Shown: positions 1-18,340 of the stretch, piece after piece | How positions within the stretch are numbered: position 1 is the stretch's first letter | How the letters are laid out: each line of letters opens with the position of its first letter | Source of the DNA: Archilochus colubris | Taxonomy: Eukaryota > Chordata > Aves > Apodiformes > Trochilidae | Direction: 5' to 3' | Length of the DNA stretch: 64,000 bases | NCBI GenBank assembly: GCA_023079485.1 | Contig: CM041092.1 | Location: 6,696,627 to 6,760,626, forward strand | The notes under the pieces: generated by a model | The model's input: the letters and a program-made list of their open reading frames with translations, nothing else | Databases searched by the model: none | Told to the model about the DNA's origin: nothing | Translations under genes and position numbers: made by a program

Positions 1-501
<501 letters not shown>

Positions 502-1507
502 TTAATACTATATTTATACAATTATTGCTGAACATGGTATTTATAGATCAACACTATATAAAAATTGGGCATGTTATTCTCAAAATTAAGCACTTTCAGT
601 TTCCAGGGAAAAGGCTCACAAGTGAAAAACCAAAACAAAACCAAAATAGAGAACACAACAGCAGCTCCCCCCACTCCCCTAACTCAAGCATAAGAGATGC
701 AAGAGCTTTAGTAACACAAATTGCTTAGCCTTTAAAGCAGTGTTGTATACACCTCTGTGGACAAGCAGCTGATCTACAGAATTACAACATGTTGTAATTC
801 GTGCTGTCATTCAGAATGTAACGGTTTCATCTTCAGAAATGTTATTTTGTGTTATTAAAAAAAATCCTTGTTTTGTTGGACTTTTTTTTCACTACATAAT
901 ATTTAGAGGTCTTTAAAGTCTCACAACCTTCTGCCTGATTTCTGGTTCCAGTGAAGCAAATTATTCAAAGTTGTTTTGTTCTCTAAAATCCATCACTGAA
1001 AGAAATTATTTAACAGCAAATCTTCCTTTCAATGAGCACCTTTCAGAGTTCTAGGTCTTAGAAGCAAAAGTTAGAGGTGTTTTAACAATATTTTTGGAAC
1101 TAGACTTCTTACAAGAACTTACATGTAAACCTAGTATCAAATCAAACTTATGCCTATGTCCTAGCTGTTCCAGATGTATCTGTGGTCAGTACAGAGAGCA
1201 GTCGTGGCAAATTAGCTTCTACTGGCAACGAGGGTACTACTGCATGAAAAAGGGTAAGATTTGTTGGAGACAGAATCCCTACAGGATTTTTCATTAGAAG
1301 CAACAGTGCTGGCAGAGCAGCCTCTTGGCATAGCAGGAAACTGGGTTACCAAAGAGTCCAATCCTTGAAAATGAGACCTAATTTTTTTCCTGGACAGAAT
1401 CCAAGTCCACCTGAGGACAGGGAACCTCCAGTTCCCTAAGGAAGAATGACAGTGAGTTTTCTTTATCTGCATATGTGGTTTGAGATTACTATGGAATCTG
1501 ATGAGCA

Positions 1508-1944
1508 GGAGGGAAAGGAGGGAAAGGAGGGAAAGGAGGGAAAGGAGGGAAAGGAGGGAAAGGAGGGAAAGGAGGGAAAGGAGGGGGGAAAGGAGGGAAA
1601 GGAGGGAAAGGAGGGAAAGGAGGGAAAGGAGGGAAAGGAGGGAAAGGAGGGAAAGGAGGGAAAGGAGGGAAAGGAGGGAAAGGAGGGAAAGGAGGGAGAA
1701 GGAGGGAAAGGAGGGAAAGGAGGGAAAGGAGGGAAAGGAGGGAAAGGAGGGAAAGGAGGGAAAGGAGGGAAAGGAGGGAAAGGAGGGAAAGGAGGGAAAG
1801 GAGGGAAAGGAGGGAAAGGAGGGAAAGGAGGGAAAGGAGGGAAAGGAGGGAAAGGAGGGAAAGGAGGGAAAGGAGGGAAAGGAGGGAAAGGAGGGAAAGG
1901 AGGGAAAGGAGGGAAAGGAGGGAAAGGAGGGAAAGGAGGGAAGG
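1508..1944. repeat. 9-bp minisatellite (GGAGGGAAA)n, about 48 copies
   Basis: A nearly perfect head-to-tail array of GGAGGGAAA on the plus strand, about 437 bp. Only two units vary: one with three extra Gs near 1581-1592 and one GGAGGGAGAA unit near 1691-1701. The plus strand is pure purine, so the R3HDM1 sense strand is pure pyrimidine (TTTCCCTCC). Each unit has a GGG and a GG run, giving G-quadruplex and mirror-repeat (H-DNA) potential. The 9-bp unit is a multiple of three without stops, which creates long spurious ORFs in several frames. Confidence 0.98.
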
Positions 1945-2657
1945 TATGCCTGATAAAGCAACCGTAAGATTGAATGCAAGTGACCAATAATTTAGTTATA
2001 ACCACTAAGACTGATGCTTAAATCCCATCATTTCTATTTTGGCAGCTACTGAATTGTAAAGTCATTTATCTCCAGAGGAGATACTGAGTTACAGAGATAC
2101 TGAGATACAGCTAACTCTACCTTATTCATTTTGTCACATTGGTTTCAACTCCTCATCATTACTTAACATTAGTAGATGTTTGTTTGGGGGCCTTTTTTGG
2201 GGAGAAGGTGGACAGGTTGGGTTTTTGCAGGTACTTTAATAATCAAGCAAGTTAGCTCTGAAAGAACACCATAGTTTTTTTAAGGCATCATTTCAAAGAC
2301 TAAGATTTATAAAGGCAGTTAAGTTCTCCATCCTAGTGCTTTTTATTTCACAAATACCAAGCTGCCAGCTGGGACAAGATGCTCTGAAAGGCCACATGAA
2401 GAAGGCCTTATAGAATTAAATGCCAGAAGACAGACAAGTGCTACCTGTTTCAAGAAGAATTCTAGCTTTAATGGGATTTCCTACACAATGGTTGACCTAA
2501 GATGTCAAGATAAATGTTCTTGATCCTCTATATACAGCAAGAGTCGTACAATGATTTGTCAATTTAAGTGCACAAAGTCTTCTGCCCTTAGGAGACATCA
2601 AGAAATATGGACACAGACATGCTTACATCATTAATTTTATGGTTCTATTCCAGGTCC

Positions 2658-2723
2658 AAAAAAAAAAAATTATAAAAATTTATAAAAATTTATAAAAAAT
2701 TTATAAGAATTTATAAAAAAAAT
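2658..2723. repeat. A-rich tandem repeat (TTTATAAAAA-like)
   Basis: A run of 12 As is followed by about five imperfect copies of a 10-bp unit resembling TTTATAAAAA, ending in another A run. It is low-complexity intronic sequence. It resembles TATA boxes by composition only, and nothing suggests a promoter here. Confidence 0.85.
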
Positions 2724-3251
2724 AGATCTTCAACCCAGAATGCAGAAATATTGAAGTGAAAACTTAATACTTGACAATTTTACTTAAGTAGTTCTACTCT
2801 TGCTGTAAAACTTTTATTAAAAATTCTATGTATTATCAAAAGTGAAATAAACAAGTAAGAACACTGACTTCTGTCAAATAAAGATCATAAAAAGTACAAA
2901 GGTAGCTGTCATTTTCACTTAAGTTTCACCAAAAGCTGTAATAGGGCTTAGGAATAAGATTAATTCTACTGCCTAGCAAAGTCACTTTTACAAAGAACAC
3001 TTGGACACAGTGGAGGTAACACAACTCCTCTTGTGCTGATCTGCACAGCCAGATAGGCAAACAAGGGAAAGCATTTGCTGGAGATACATGTGTTTGATGA
3101 AGCCTCCAAGGCACTGTATTATCTGGGACCAGTTCATTTTCCAGCTCAAAGATGTCTGATATATTTGAATAATATCCTTAGAAAAAAAAAAGAAAGTAAT
3201 GCTCTGCAATGTTGTCCTGGAAGCAAACTGAATTTTCTCTAAATATTATTA

Positions 3252-8821
<5,570 letters not shown>

Positions 8822-9260
8822 CTAAAGGAAAGTATGTAAAATTAAAATCTATGGCTTATAAAAATTATATAAATATACCATAAGCCGTTGCTTTCCCACT
8901 TAATGTAAAACAAAATGGCTGAAAATGGTATTTCTAGTATTTTCCATAGAATAAATAATTTCCTTTAGGAAGAAAATACCCAAGCAACTGCAGCTTTTGA
9001 AGGCACTGTCAGCACAATAAAGCACATCTAATGAAAAGTAAATAAAATCTTTGGGAAAGTGTTTCTCTCCATAACAATAAAAAGCCACCAAAATATAAAG
9101 GCAAACCACAAAAGCAGACAACTAGGCAAGACAAAAATCCAACAGAATAAAACAAAGCTTCAATGCCAAAAAGAAAACTAACGGCACTTTTCACAAAGTA
9201 ACAAAGCTTCATCAAGCACAAAGGGCTTCCTTAGCATGCCAGCACACGAGTCTACTGTAC
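8822..9260 (-). other. R3HDM1: R3HDM1 intron 2 (short)
   Basis: A 439-bp intron, the shortest seen in the window, between the 42-nt and 90-nt coding exons. Its donor is GTACAG and its acceptor TTTAG. No other feature is seen in it. Confidence 0.9.
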
Positions 9261-9302
9261 CTTTGACCTTTTTGTTGTCTGTCCAAAAGACTGCACTGGC
9301 CG
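9261..9302 (-). CDS. R3HDM1: R3HDM1 coding exon 2 (42-nt small exon)
   Basis: A 42-nt, 14-codon exon on the minus strand encoding RPVQSFGQTTKRSK, phase 0 at both ends. It matches human R3HDM1 RPLQSFGQTGKRSK. The acceptor CTATCATTCAG has a modest pyrimidine tract, and the donor is AAAG|GTACAG. It is too short to find by ORF length and was located by extending the homology between the first and third coding exons. Being small and in phase, it is a natural candidate for alternative inclusion. Confidence 0.93.
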
Positions 9303-12300
9303 CTGAATGATAGGCACAACAGAAAAGGTTTATATTAAACTTAATAGTCCAGATTTATTAATGCAAAAGTCTGTATAGAAGAAAGTTTTAACAGTTATTA
9401 CTGACACAGTCAAATCTGTGAAAGGAACAGAAGGTGCTTTAGGCTGAGGGATTATACGCTCTCCCATTTTCGTTGTGCTTGTCTTCATGTATCAAAACCA
9501 GCTACTACAGGAATTTAACAGGAAGCAAGCAATAATCTTGTTCAGTAAGATCCAAGCAGTTTACTCTTTCAGCCATCTCTTGAAGATTTTAAATTCTTGT
9601 GACCTGATTTCCTTGGCAACATGACACGGTTATTATTAATTTTCTTCCTATTCCTGAAAATTACCTAGAAAAACTCTATTTAAAAAAAAAAAAAAAAGAG
9701 CATTCCCTCGATATGGAGAACCCATAAATCATATGCTTTTTTTCTTTCATCTTAGCAGCATGAAATTTTTTTTGTCTTTAATTTAGTAACTTATTATGCA
9801 TATAATTTGTTCTTTCTCCTCCCATATCCCTTCTATTACTATTGTTTCTTTTTTTTTTAAAAAAAATGCATTACCAGAATTTTGCTACAGTAAGCACGAT
9901 TGAAAGGTACATTTGAATCAAAAGTTTTGAACAATTTTTTAACTTCATACTTTAACTCAGCCCTCTGTGGCAGTTACACAGGAACAGAAGCACAGTGGCA
10001 TAATATCATTTAAAGTACTGGTTTCCCTATAGAACTGAAACTGATTCATAGACAAGCCTTTAACAGAACTGGTTTTACTGAGCACAGGTTGAATATTTGT
10101 AAGGAAGCAGTAATACTGGTAATCTAATTTCACACCTTGTTCAATGGACAATATTTCCTCCTTTACCAAAGGGGTATCCCTTTCAGAAGAGGACTAAACA
10201 ATAACTCCATTTGAAGACTACACTCAGAGAGCCCTCCCTGCCCATGCCTCAGAGGAGCAGATGCCTTCTCAAGTACCTTAACTCCTTAGCAGGAAATACA
10301 TATTGCTAAAAAGAACACCTCATCTAAAGCAAAGGGTTCCATCACATAAAGGAAGAGCCACTGCTCTCTCTCATTTTCCTCAACTCCCAAATGTCTTTTT
10401 TGGACGTTGTGCCAGTTCAGCTGAAAAGCACAGAAGGGGAGCTCATTTCAGCTCATTTCACCATATAACAGGATTTTAAATAGCAGCACTTAAAAATAAC
10501 TGAACTCATCATCATTTTTAAAGGAAGTTTGCTGAGAGTTTGAGGAGCAAAGACAGTTCAAATGTTCTCATACCTGGGACAATACAGAACCTTTTGAGTT
10601 TTCCAGGTACCTGCAAAACATTGTTTCTTTCAGCACTCATTGAAAGCATACATTGCATATTGAAAGCTGACACTCTGCTTACCCCTGGCAGAATTTCGAT
10701 TATACCAAGCTACTAAACTTTTAAGAACTGGATGATTTCCCAGCCTCCTATCAATTACTGCAGCATCCATTATCTTATGTGGGTTCAAATCGAGTGCTGC
10801 AAACTTAAAACTAAATCAGCATTGCCAGTGGAGTCCTGAGCTCACTGTCAAATGAATCTATGCTCAGGCAATTGTTTAACTCTTGCAAAACTTTGGAAGC
10901 TTTGAAGTGAGCATATATCTGAAAAGAGTATTCAGAAGCAAACATTCAGATGCACCGTTTGTGGAGCAGGGGGAAATCACCTTTGTTATACAGGACATGA
11001 GGTGTTCTGAACAAGCCAAACAGAATTTCTAATACTGCTAACTAGAACTTTACATGTTACCACTCATTAATTAGATAACACATGGATTTCAATTACTTTT
11101 AAGAGCAATTTATAAAAACAAACAAAAAAAATCACCCCAAAAACCCAAAACAAACAAAACACCAAACCCAAATAGAGATTGTTGCTGGGAAGCAGGAACC
11201 AAATCATAATTAAATTAACTAGAGATCCATACAAAGAGAGTATCCCCTCCTCACCTTACCTCAGTAGTCTCAAGAACCCAAAAAACAGCCAAAAAAACTT
11301 CAGCATGTTTGTTCATGCCAGATAAAGTGAAGCAAATGCCTCAAAATTTGAGATACGGAAACTGAAATTATCTAGTATTAAATCTGAATTCTTTGTAAGA
11401 ATGTTCAAAATTAACACAGCTTTCAGATTTTAATCACTGTAGGCCAAGTTTGATGGGACATTGCTTTAAGTGTTTTATGTGAGTTGCAGCTCATCTTTCA
11501 CTTTGTTTGTAGAATTACAGTTCTGTTTCCAAGCTGGAAAGCCAACCCAACTGACACTGTCAAGTATCCCACATTTGAAGATACATATTTTTTTAAAGAT
11601 AGGTATTTGCAACTTACGAAGAATAATCAAAGCAATATGAGATAGAGTTGTAAACTGAGGTATCTGAATAGCACGGTGCTCAATGTCATGAACACCTGAC
11701 AATTTTCAGGGACTAAAGCAACACCAGTAACAACAGGGGAGAGATCTGGGAAGCCACTGTAGGAGGTAGGTTCTCCCCTTACTGAAATGACCCAAACCTC
11801 AAAGCTACATGAGGTTAAGTATCATGCTGCCCATTATACAAAGACTTCTTATCTGGAAGCTACTGCCCTGTCAAGCAATCGTTAGGTAGGGGTGGGTTCC
11901 TTGCTTTCCTGCATGGCTTTAAGTTTGTGAAAATCTGAAATACAAGCCCCACATCCAGCTGTAGTTGTGAGGAATAAGCACCACACACTTGAGAGGTAAG
12001 AATAAAGCACTGGAATAAACCTGGTCTGGTAGGACTGCAGGGACAGCTCGTGTGAGAAAAGGCAGGCCTACGATCCAAGGTTTGCACCTGGAAGTAAAAA
12101 ATCTCCAAAGTCTGTGATAAAAGTAGTAACTCACAAAACTGAAGGTAATTGGGCACAGCTCCTTTCTGGGGCAAAGTCACACTGACTGAGGATAACTAGA
12201 TTTCCAGAGAAACTCCAGGACAAGTGTTAGTCAATGATGTTGTAGCTGTCACTGTTGATGAAGCTGTCTCCCTTTTCAGATCTAAGTTTTAGCTCTTTTC

Positions 12301-15300
12301 TAATCTCTCTGTATTGACAGAGTTTTGCTCCTGTATAGCACCTTTGTTTGCCATTTGTGAGAAACAGTTTACAGCCACTTTAGAATATGTAATCCTTAAT
12401 GAGTGCAAATTAAGGAATTTCTTTATATTTGCACCTTTCAGAGACTTCCATTGACTTGAGAAAACACTGTAGTTAATGAAAGAAAGATTAAGAATCTAAT
12501 TATGCCCCATTAAAAGTCATTATGGGCATGATTTCAAAATGTTTAAAGGCAAGTATTTCAAACAATTGCACAATGAAAATAATTACTAGGTTTTTTGGTC
12601 TTTGAAAAAGCCAACAACATTGAAGCCCCAACGACTATGCTTCATCCCCAAATACAAAAGAGGAATTAATATAGAATTCAGCAAACACAAATAATCAGAT
12701 ATATTCAGGCTTTCAGTAGGAGTATGCCTTTATTTTTTCCATAATTACCTCCACAGATCATGTATATTAAATACAAAGGGAAGATCTGGAGCTGTCAACT
12801 CTATTATCACCATGCTGTCTAAAAGAGCTGCATAAAAGCAGATCAGGCACAAGATGGCAAATTCAGAAGCTTTTAGGTTTCTTAAGAAGGTACTGTATTT
12901 CTCAAGTACTGTTTGGACATTTCAGAGGACAGCCATTACCTGAACAGAAAGTGTTCTAAGGACATTCAGTTTTCCACCTTTCTACTAAATTAAGTTCTAA
13001 TTTTAAAACCAGTTAAGGGCTACAGTCCTAACCACCATAGATAGCTTTGTGATCTTGAAGGAAAGAACAGCATGGTTTATGGTTATTTGCAGTCCTGTAT
13101 TAGTGAGTGTGTAACTCACAGCAAGTTTGTGATGTAGCAGAGGACTGAATGAAAAACAGCTTCACCACTGGACAAGAGGCATTTTCAACACTTAAAAAGT
13201 AAGTAAACAGAAACTGCCTGATTATTTATCTATTAAAAGGCATTAAGTCATAAATTTTGAAGACAAACACAGGTAAATCCTGACTAGACCAAAACAGATG
13301 GGGAGGAGGCAAAAAGTCTTCAGAGAACTCAAGCAGTGGAACAGAGATCAAATGAAGGTCTGTGCTAGTGTGGAGGGAAGAAAGTTGTAGAGAGAGAGAT
13401 ATCTAGATGCTAAGAAAAAAACCCCAATCTAATTCTTTCAAAGGATAGGGATATGTGTAGAAAACCAAACCAGAATTACACTCAATAGATTTGCCTTGCC
13501 ATATCATATGGTGGCTACATACAACTCCTGCATTCATGTACCTGCCTCCATCCTCCCATGAGGAGTATTTTGTTGGGGGTATTTTGGCTTTGCCCTCCCC
13601 AGCTTGCAAGTGCTGTTACTGATATGTGGTGATATGCAGCTTTCTTTCTCTCAGTCATTTACTGCCTTGGCAATCATCATCCCATCAAGGATCTTATATC
13701 TACTTATTGAAGGTTACTTTTCAATGCAGAGATGACAGTGTTTTAGACTAACATTCTTCTTTCTCACAGCCTCCAGAACACATGGATTGTAGAATAAGAA
13801 CAAAAGTCCTTTCCTGGGTTATACCTCAGCCAACATGAATTGTTACAGAGATTTTCATTTTTCTTTTGTAAAAAAAAAACAACCCCCAAATTTCTTCTAG
13901 TGAATAAATGGCACTATCCTGTAAGACATATGCAGGCTGTTGATTTATATTTTTGTCAGTATTTCCAGACATGTTAACTCTGTAACACCAGTCCTTACAG
14001 CAGATTAAGCATTTCTTGTCCCACTGGCAACAAACTTCCATCTAATTCACAATTTGTATGTTGTCACACGACCTGAATAAGATTAACAGGTGGAAGACAA
14101 CAGTGACTGATGAACCAAAACCTTTTTTTATCACAAAAACTATCACAGTGCCAACATGCACATGAAATTCATTGTGAATGCAAAACACCTCAAAATAATA
14201 CAAAATGTAGAGCCACAGTTACATTTCCAAAAATAATCACCAACTTCTGGAACTGTGAGGACTCAGAGACATATGAGAGTTCAAACTAGGTCAGGTTCAG
14301 ACAGAGATTAGATCATAGCCAGTTTCTTACTTGGCTGTAAATAAATTAGAAATCAAGTGATAACCATACTCAGGAATATTACAGCAGTTTGCCATCAGGT
14401 ATGAAAAATTACACAATTAGCTGCCAGCTAGAAAGCCAAAACCAAACCCCATAACTCCCACCCCTTCATTATATACTCAGCAAACAATAGAACACATCAA
14501 ATTCCAATAAGCTTCTGATAATCTCTTGCATTTCTCAGCAAATACTTTGCTCTTTCTCCCATCACTACAGCGACACTGACATGCACTTAGTGAATAGTAT
14601 TACATCCAGTAACTCTTACCAAACTATTTATTCATTAGTTAAAAACTTTCACTACCATTCCACCCAGTAAATTTATGTACAATTTTTTTGTTTTGTATTT
14701 TAGTGTAAGACATTCATTCAGTGAAAAAGTCTCAAATATAGATGTTTTTACACAAAGGACTGACACTGGCAGGGTTTCACTTTGTAATCCTACAACTCTG
14801 GAAATCAAAATCCTCTTCCTTGGAAGTCAGTTTTTAATTACCCTACACACATAACAGCAATGTTCTGATTCTGATGGAGACTCCTCACTCACTCACAGCA
14901 ACATTAAATGAAGGTGACAGCAATGCTGTCTCCATCAAGCAGCCTTCATTACACAGTTGTTCAGTTCATTGTGCATATGCTAGATAATTATTTCAGCCAC
15001 CAGCATGGTACAAGAACAAAAGCAAGCAACTAACCCCTCACCAAACCTCAGAGCCACTGACACAAGTGACACATTCATTTCTCTAGACTAAATCTGACTT
15101 TACAGCAACACTGGGTACAAGAAGGCAGAGTTACCACTTGGGTGTTATGTAAGTTTCCATGCTAAAATTTCTTGAATGAGAAGATGTGAATGAGATTTTT
15201 TCCAAGCTACTGAACTGTATTAAAATAAATAAATCTTAAATTTCACAACTGGGATACTCCATTGATTAAAAACAAACAAGCAAACCACAAAACAGCTCAG

Positions 15301-16853
15301 CTGTAGCATCTACCAGCTTTCTAGTAGCTCTTACTTCTCAGATGTTGCAGAAGTATTTCATTTTAAGCATTTATTTTTTCCATAAAATTATCTATTTACA
15401 CTGATGCCAGCCTTAATAAAGCCCGCAGATATTGAAGTGTAAAACTATAGTAATTATAGTAGTCTACAAGACTTATTTGGAAGCAATTTAACACAGGACA
15501 TAGAGTTTACTTCACTCAGTGGAATACTGAATTGTTAGTCTTGAACAAAATCACTCCCAAATGAACCTTTTACTTAATTCTCAATAAGAAGAATCTAATA
15601 AGGTACTGCCCTGTTTTTGTACCCCACAGAGAATACTGTCATACCCCATATCCCCCAGTATGGATTTCTATCAGAAAACATTATTAATCTGCAGACACAG
15701 AATTCCTATAGAAAACAAGTTTCTGTCAAACATTGTTTTCCCTTAAAAATCTGTCCCACTTTCTACAGTGGCCCAGAAAATGTCAGTTGCTTTTCCTTAA
15801 CTCTTTATCTCATCCAGGGCATTTACAAGAGCATAAAAACTTGAGCATAAACACTAATGGCACAACTAAACATCAGAAGTATTAAATCTACTGCCATAAA
15901 TTTTTAACCTGTTTTTATCAGTGTGTTCTCTTTTAACACAACATATTTTCACACCACTCACTCTCCCTGCTTTCTTACTTGAGATATGACACCACAATTT
16001 CTTTTTAGGTACATCTCCCACCTTGCAGAGGCCACTCATGTTTATGCATCAACTCCTCAGTGTCTGCATGAAGACTGCCTAAACTTCCCTGCCTAATAAA
16101 TCACATACAAAAATTGCCCAGCTGTGAAGAAGAGATGGAAAAGGAAGGTACAAGGAGTACTGGCTAGCAGCCAAGACAGGATGAGGTTGGATCTTCTGGT
16201 GATGGCTAGGGCATGACCCAGACCTACAGGAGCTCTGCTGACTTGATTCCTGACACTTGTGGATTTGGATTACCTATGTCTGATTACTCTAAGCCTCATG
16301 CAGTACAGCTCTGCTGTAAAAGTTGCATCTGAACCTCCTGTAAGCTGCACATAGCTCAGGAGCCCTAGACTGGTAATCCTTCCTCAAGGTGAGCTGTGCT
16401 GGAGTGCTCTTCATATAAGCAACACTCAACATTTCAGTATTTTGATCAAACCACCATTACTAGAGTGGATTCCTAACACAGTCCAGTCTCTGAAACTCAG
16501 TCAATGTTGAGCAACAGCAAACCACAGCTTTACTGATGAGTTTTCTTCCCTTGTTTTGTTACAATGAAATAAACTCAACTTCACATATGCACTCAGAAAA
16601 ACACAAATAAGAATAAAGTGTCTGTTCCCCCTGAAAACCACTCATCTACTTGACACAATTGCACATAAACAGAGAAGTGGGGCAAAGGAGGAGAGGAAGC
16701 AATAACCATCGTACTTGCTTCCCTAAAGCCAGTCAAGTTTTCCCAACTTGTACCACAGAAACATTCAAGAGGATCATGAGAAAGGGAAAAGAGTAAGACT
16801 CAGATGTATTTAACATGAAATACTGGCAAAAAATAAAGTGAGAAGTTTCTTAC
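9303..16853 (-). other. R3HDM1: R3HDM1 intron 1 of the coding region
   Basis: A 7.6-kb AT-rich intron. It has A-rich runs near 9680-9700 and 9850-9866 and an A/C-rich patch at about 11115-11170. No CR1 fragment, RNA gene or convincing extra exon was recognised on either strand. Confidence 0.85.
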
Positions 16854-17046
16854 CTGCATATTGGTTTTGCTATCAGGACAATTTTCATCCTTTTCTGCTT
16901 GAATCTGCTCCTGATTTTCCGATTTTATAAGGTTTTCAACTGGGTCTGTATCTTTGAATTCAGCTTCTGAACCCTTCATTGCATCAGTTTCATCTTTCAC
17001 AGTAAGAATATCAGACATCCTCATTAGAAAACGTTATTTTAAAATT
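16854..17046 (-). CDS. R3HDM1: R3HDM1 first coding exon (start codon at 17024-17022)
   Basis: A minus-strand exon whose acceptor is TTTCTTGTAG (first exonic base 17046) and whose donor is CAG|GTAAGAAA. The coding part is 171 nt, 57 codons, from ATG at 17024-17022 to 16854. It begins MRMSDILTVKDETDAMKG and continues through VENLIKSENQEQIQAEKDEN to NMQ. Human R3HDM1 begins MRMSDTVTVKDETATMK with the same VENLIKSEN block, which fixes both the gene and the start codon. A second in-frame ATG two codons later could also initiate. The encoded segment is acidic and probably disordered. The short 22-nt leader in this exon implies that the 5'UTR continues in one or more upstream exons. Confidence 0.96.
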
Positions 17047-18131
17047 CTACAAGAAATATGGAACCTTTAGGACAAAGAAAAAGTGGATCACTGAGTAACT
17101 TTAACTTAATTTTAAGAAATTACATACCTGAAGAACTACTCAAAATACACAATTTTGCTGCAAAAAGGATTCCCTCTCCTGTTATTTTTTTTCCTGTCTT
17201 GTATCAGAGGGAGAAAGTGGTTATTTTCTTTTGAACCACATCTATCAAGAGGCTTATCATAAGAGATCTACTCAAAAAGGAACTAAGAGCTACACCGTTG
17301 AATAATGCTTGCTGATTTTTCCCATCTTAATAAAAAAAAAAACAAGGAACACAAAGAACACCTGAGCATTCAGATACTCCAAATCCAACTAGCTCCCAAT
17401 AGAAACAAGGGAAGCTTTTTCCATTTGTAAGGAAGAAAGTGACATAGATCTATTCTACAAGGGCTGAAAGTAAATAGCTTAGTCATAATGCACCAAGTGT
17501 GCAAACATTCATAAATTTCATTAAAATTTAAGTTTCCTCACTTCCAGCTAACAACTGGACACATTCTGAGCACAGGAACCACCTTTCTTACTCAATATAT
17601 TAAAACTAGTCTTATTAAAATTAAGCACTCTCAAAAGCAGACAGGCAGAAAGACAGGCAGAAAGACAGGCAGAAAGACAGGCAGAAAGACAGGCAGAAAG
17701 ACAGGCAGAAAGACAGGCAGAAAGACAGGCAGAAAGACATGCAGAAAGACAGGCAGAAAGACAGGCAGAAAGACAGGCAGAAAGACAGGCAGAAAGACAG
17801 GCAGAAAGACAGGCAGAAAGACAGGCAGAAAGACAGAGGCAGCTCTGGTAGGTAGGATAACACAGTAGTAAATATTTATTGTTATTATTAAGTTTAAATA
17901 CTATATGAAGTTACCTCTGGACAATTAAAGCTATAACAGAACAACTTCAACTTTCCCTAAGAAATACAATTTCTTGTCATTACTCAGCTACAGAGCATGA
18001 TGTAGAAACAAAAATTTTTCATTTCTCATAAGAAACAAAGAGTAAGATCTGAATGCTTGAAGTCCTTCAGAGAAAGAAATAACAATCAAATAACACTACG
18101 GGAAAGTATAAGGAAGTATCTGATTTAGTAC
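17047..18131 (-). other. R3HDM1: R3HDM1 5' intron between UTR exon and first coding exon
   Basis: A roughly 1.1-kb intron if the 18132-18340 exon is real. It contains the 12-bp minisatellite at 17641-17836. The remainder is AT-rich with no other recognisable feature. Confidence 0.6.
17641..17836. repeat. 12-bp minisatellite (ACAGGCAGAAAG)n, 16 full copies
   Basis: Sixteen consecutive 12-bp units, ACAGGCAGAAAG, run from 17641 to 17832, followed by a partial ACAG. Only one unit differs: ACATGCAGAAAG at 17737-17748. This near-perfect homogeneity suggests recent expansion. On the R3HDM1 sense strand the unit reads CTTTCTGCCTGT, pyrimidine-biased. Because 12 is a multiple of three it makes a spurious Phe-Cys-Leu-Ser repeat ORF on the minus strand. 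Confidence 0.98.
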
Positions 18132-18340
18132 CTGATATGTCCTACAGTTTGGGGATTGTGGTCTCCCACAAAAATAAAATAAAATAATCCAAAGTTGCTT
18201 TTCACAGTTGTCAACCACGATGTCAGTTGTAATGAACCATCTGGAATCTGGCAGGAGGAGTCCCATGTCCTTATCCCCAGTGTAGAGTCCTGAACAGAAC
18301 TATGTTGTCTTGAATCAGCAAGAACATCCCTTTTGAACGC
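18132..18340 (-). other. R3HDM1: Candidate R3HDM1 5'UTR exon
   Basis: A 209-nt minus-strand segment bounded by an acceptor-like TTTGATTTTTAG (first exonic base 18340) and a donor CATATCAG|GTACTA (last exonic base 18132). It lies about 1.1 kb upstream of the first coding exon, whose own leader is only 22 nt. Some exon must link that leader to the promoter-proximal exon 27 kb away, and this is a good structural candidate. It contains upstream ATGs, so it would not simply extend the coding frame. The call rests on splice-site context and position, not on protein homology; a transcript or cross-species alignment would decide it. Confidence 0.45.

Noticed and set aside
1094..1297. Plus-strand open frame ending near a GTAAGA site at about 1253
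   Set aside because: The frame composition is not convincing, the alternative frames contain stops, and no good acceptor was found.
1212..2005. Long ORFs on both strands (up to about 255 codons) with repeated FPS, FPP, LLS, KEG and KGG units
   Set aside because: They are produced by the stop-free 9-bp minisatellite read in different frames, not by a gene.
17641..17836. Regular direct repeats that could be mistaken for a CRISPR-like array
   Set aside because: Units are contiguous with no spacers, and the genome is avian.
17621..17863. Minus-strand ORF of repeated Phe-Cys-Leu-Ser units
   Set aside because: It is the translation of the 12-bp minisatellite and has no flanking coding structure.
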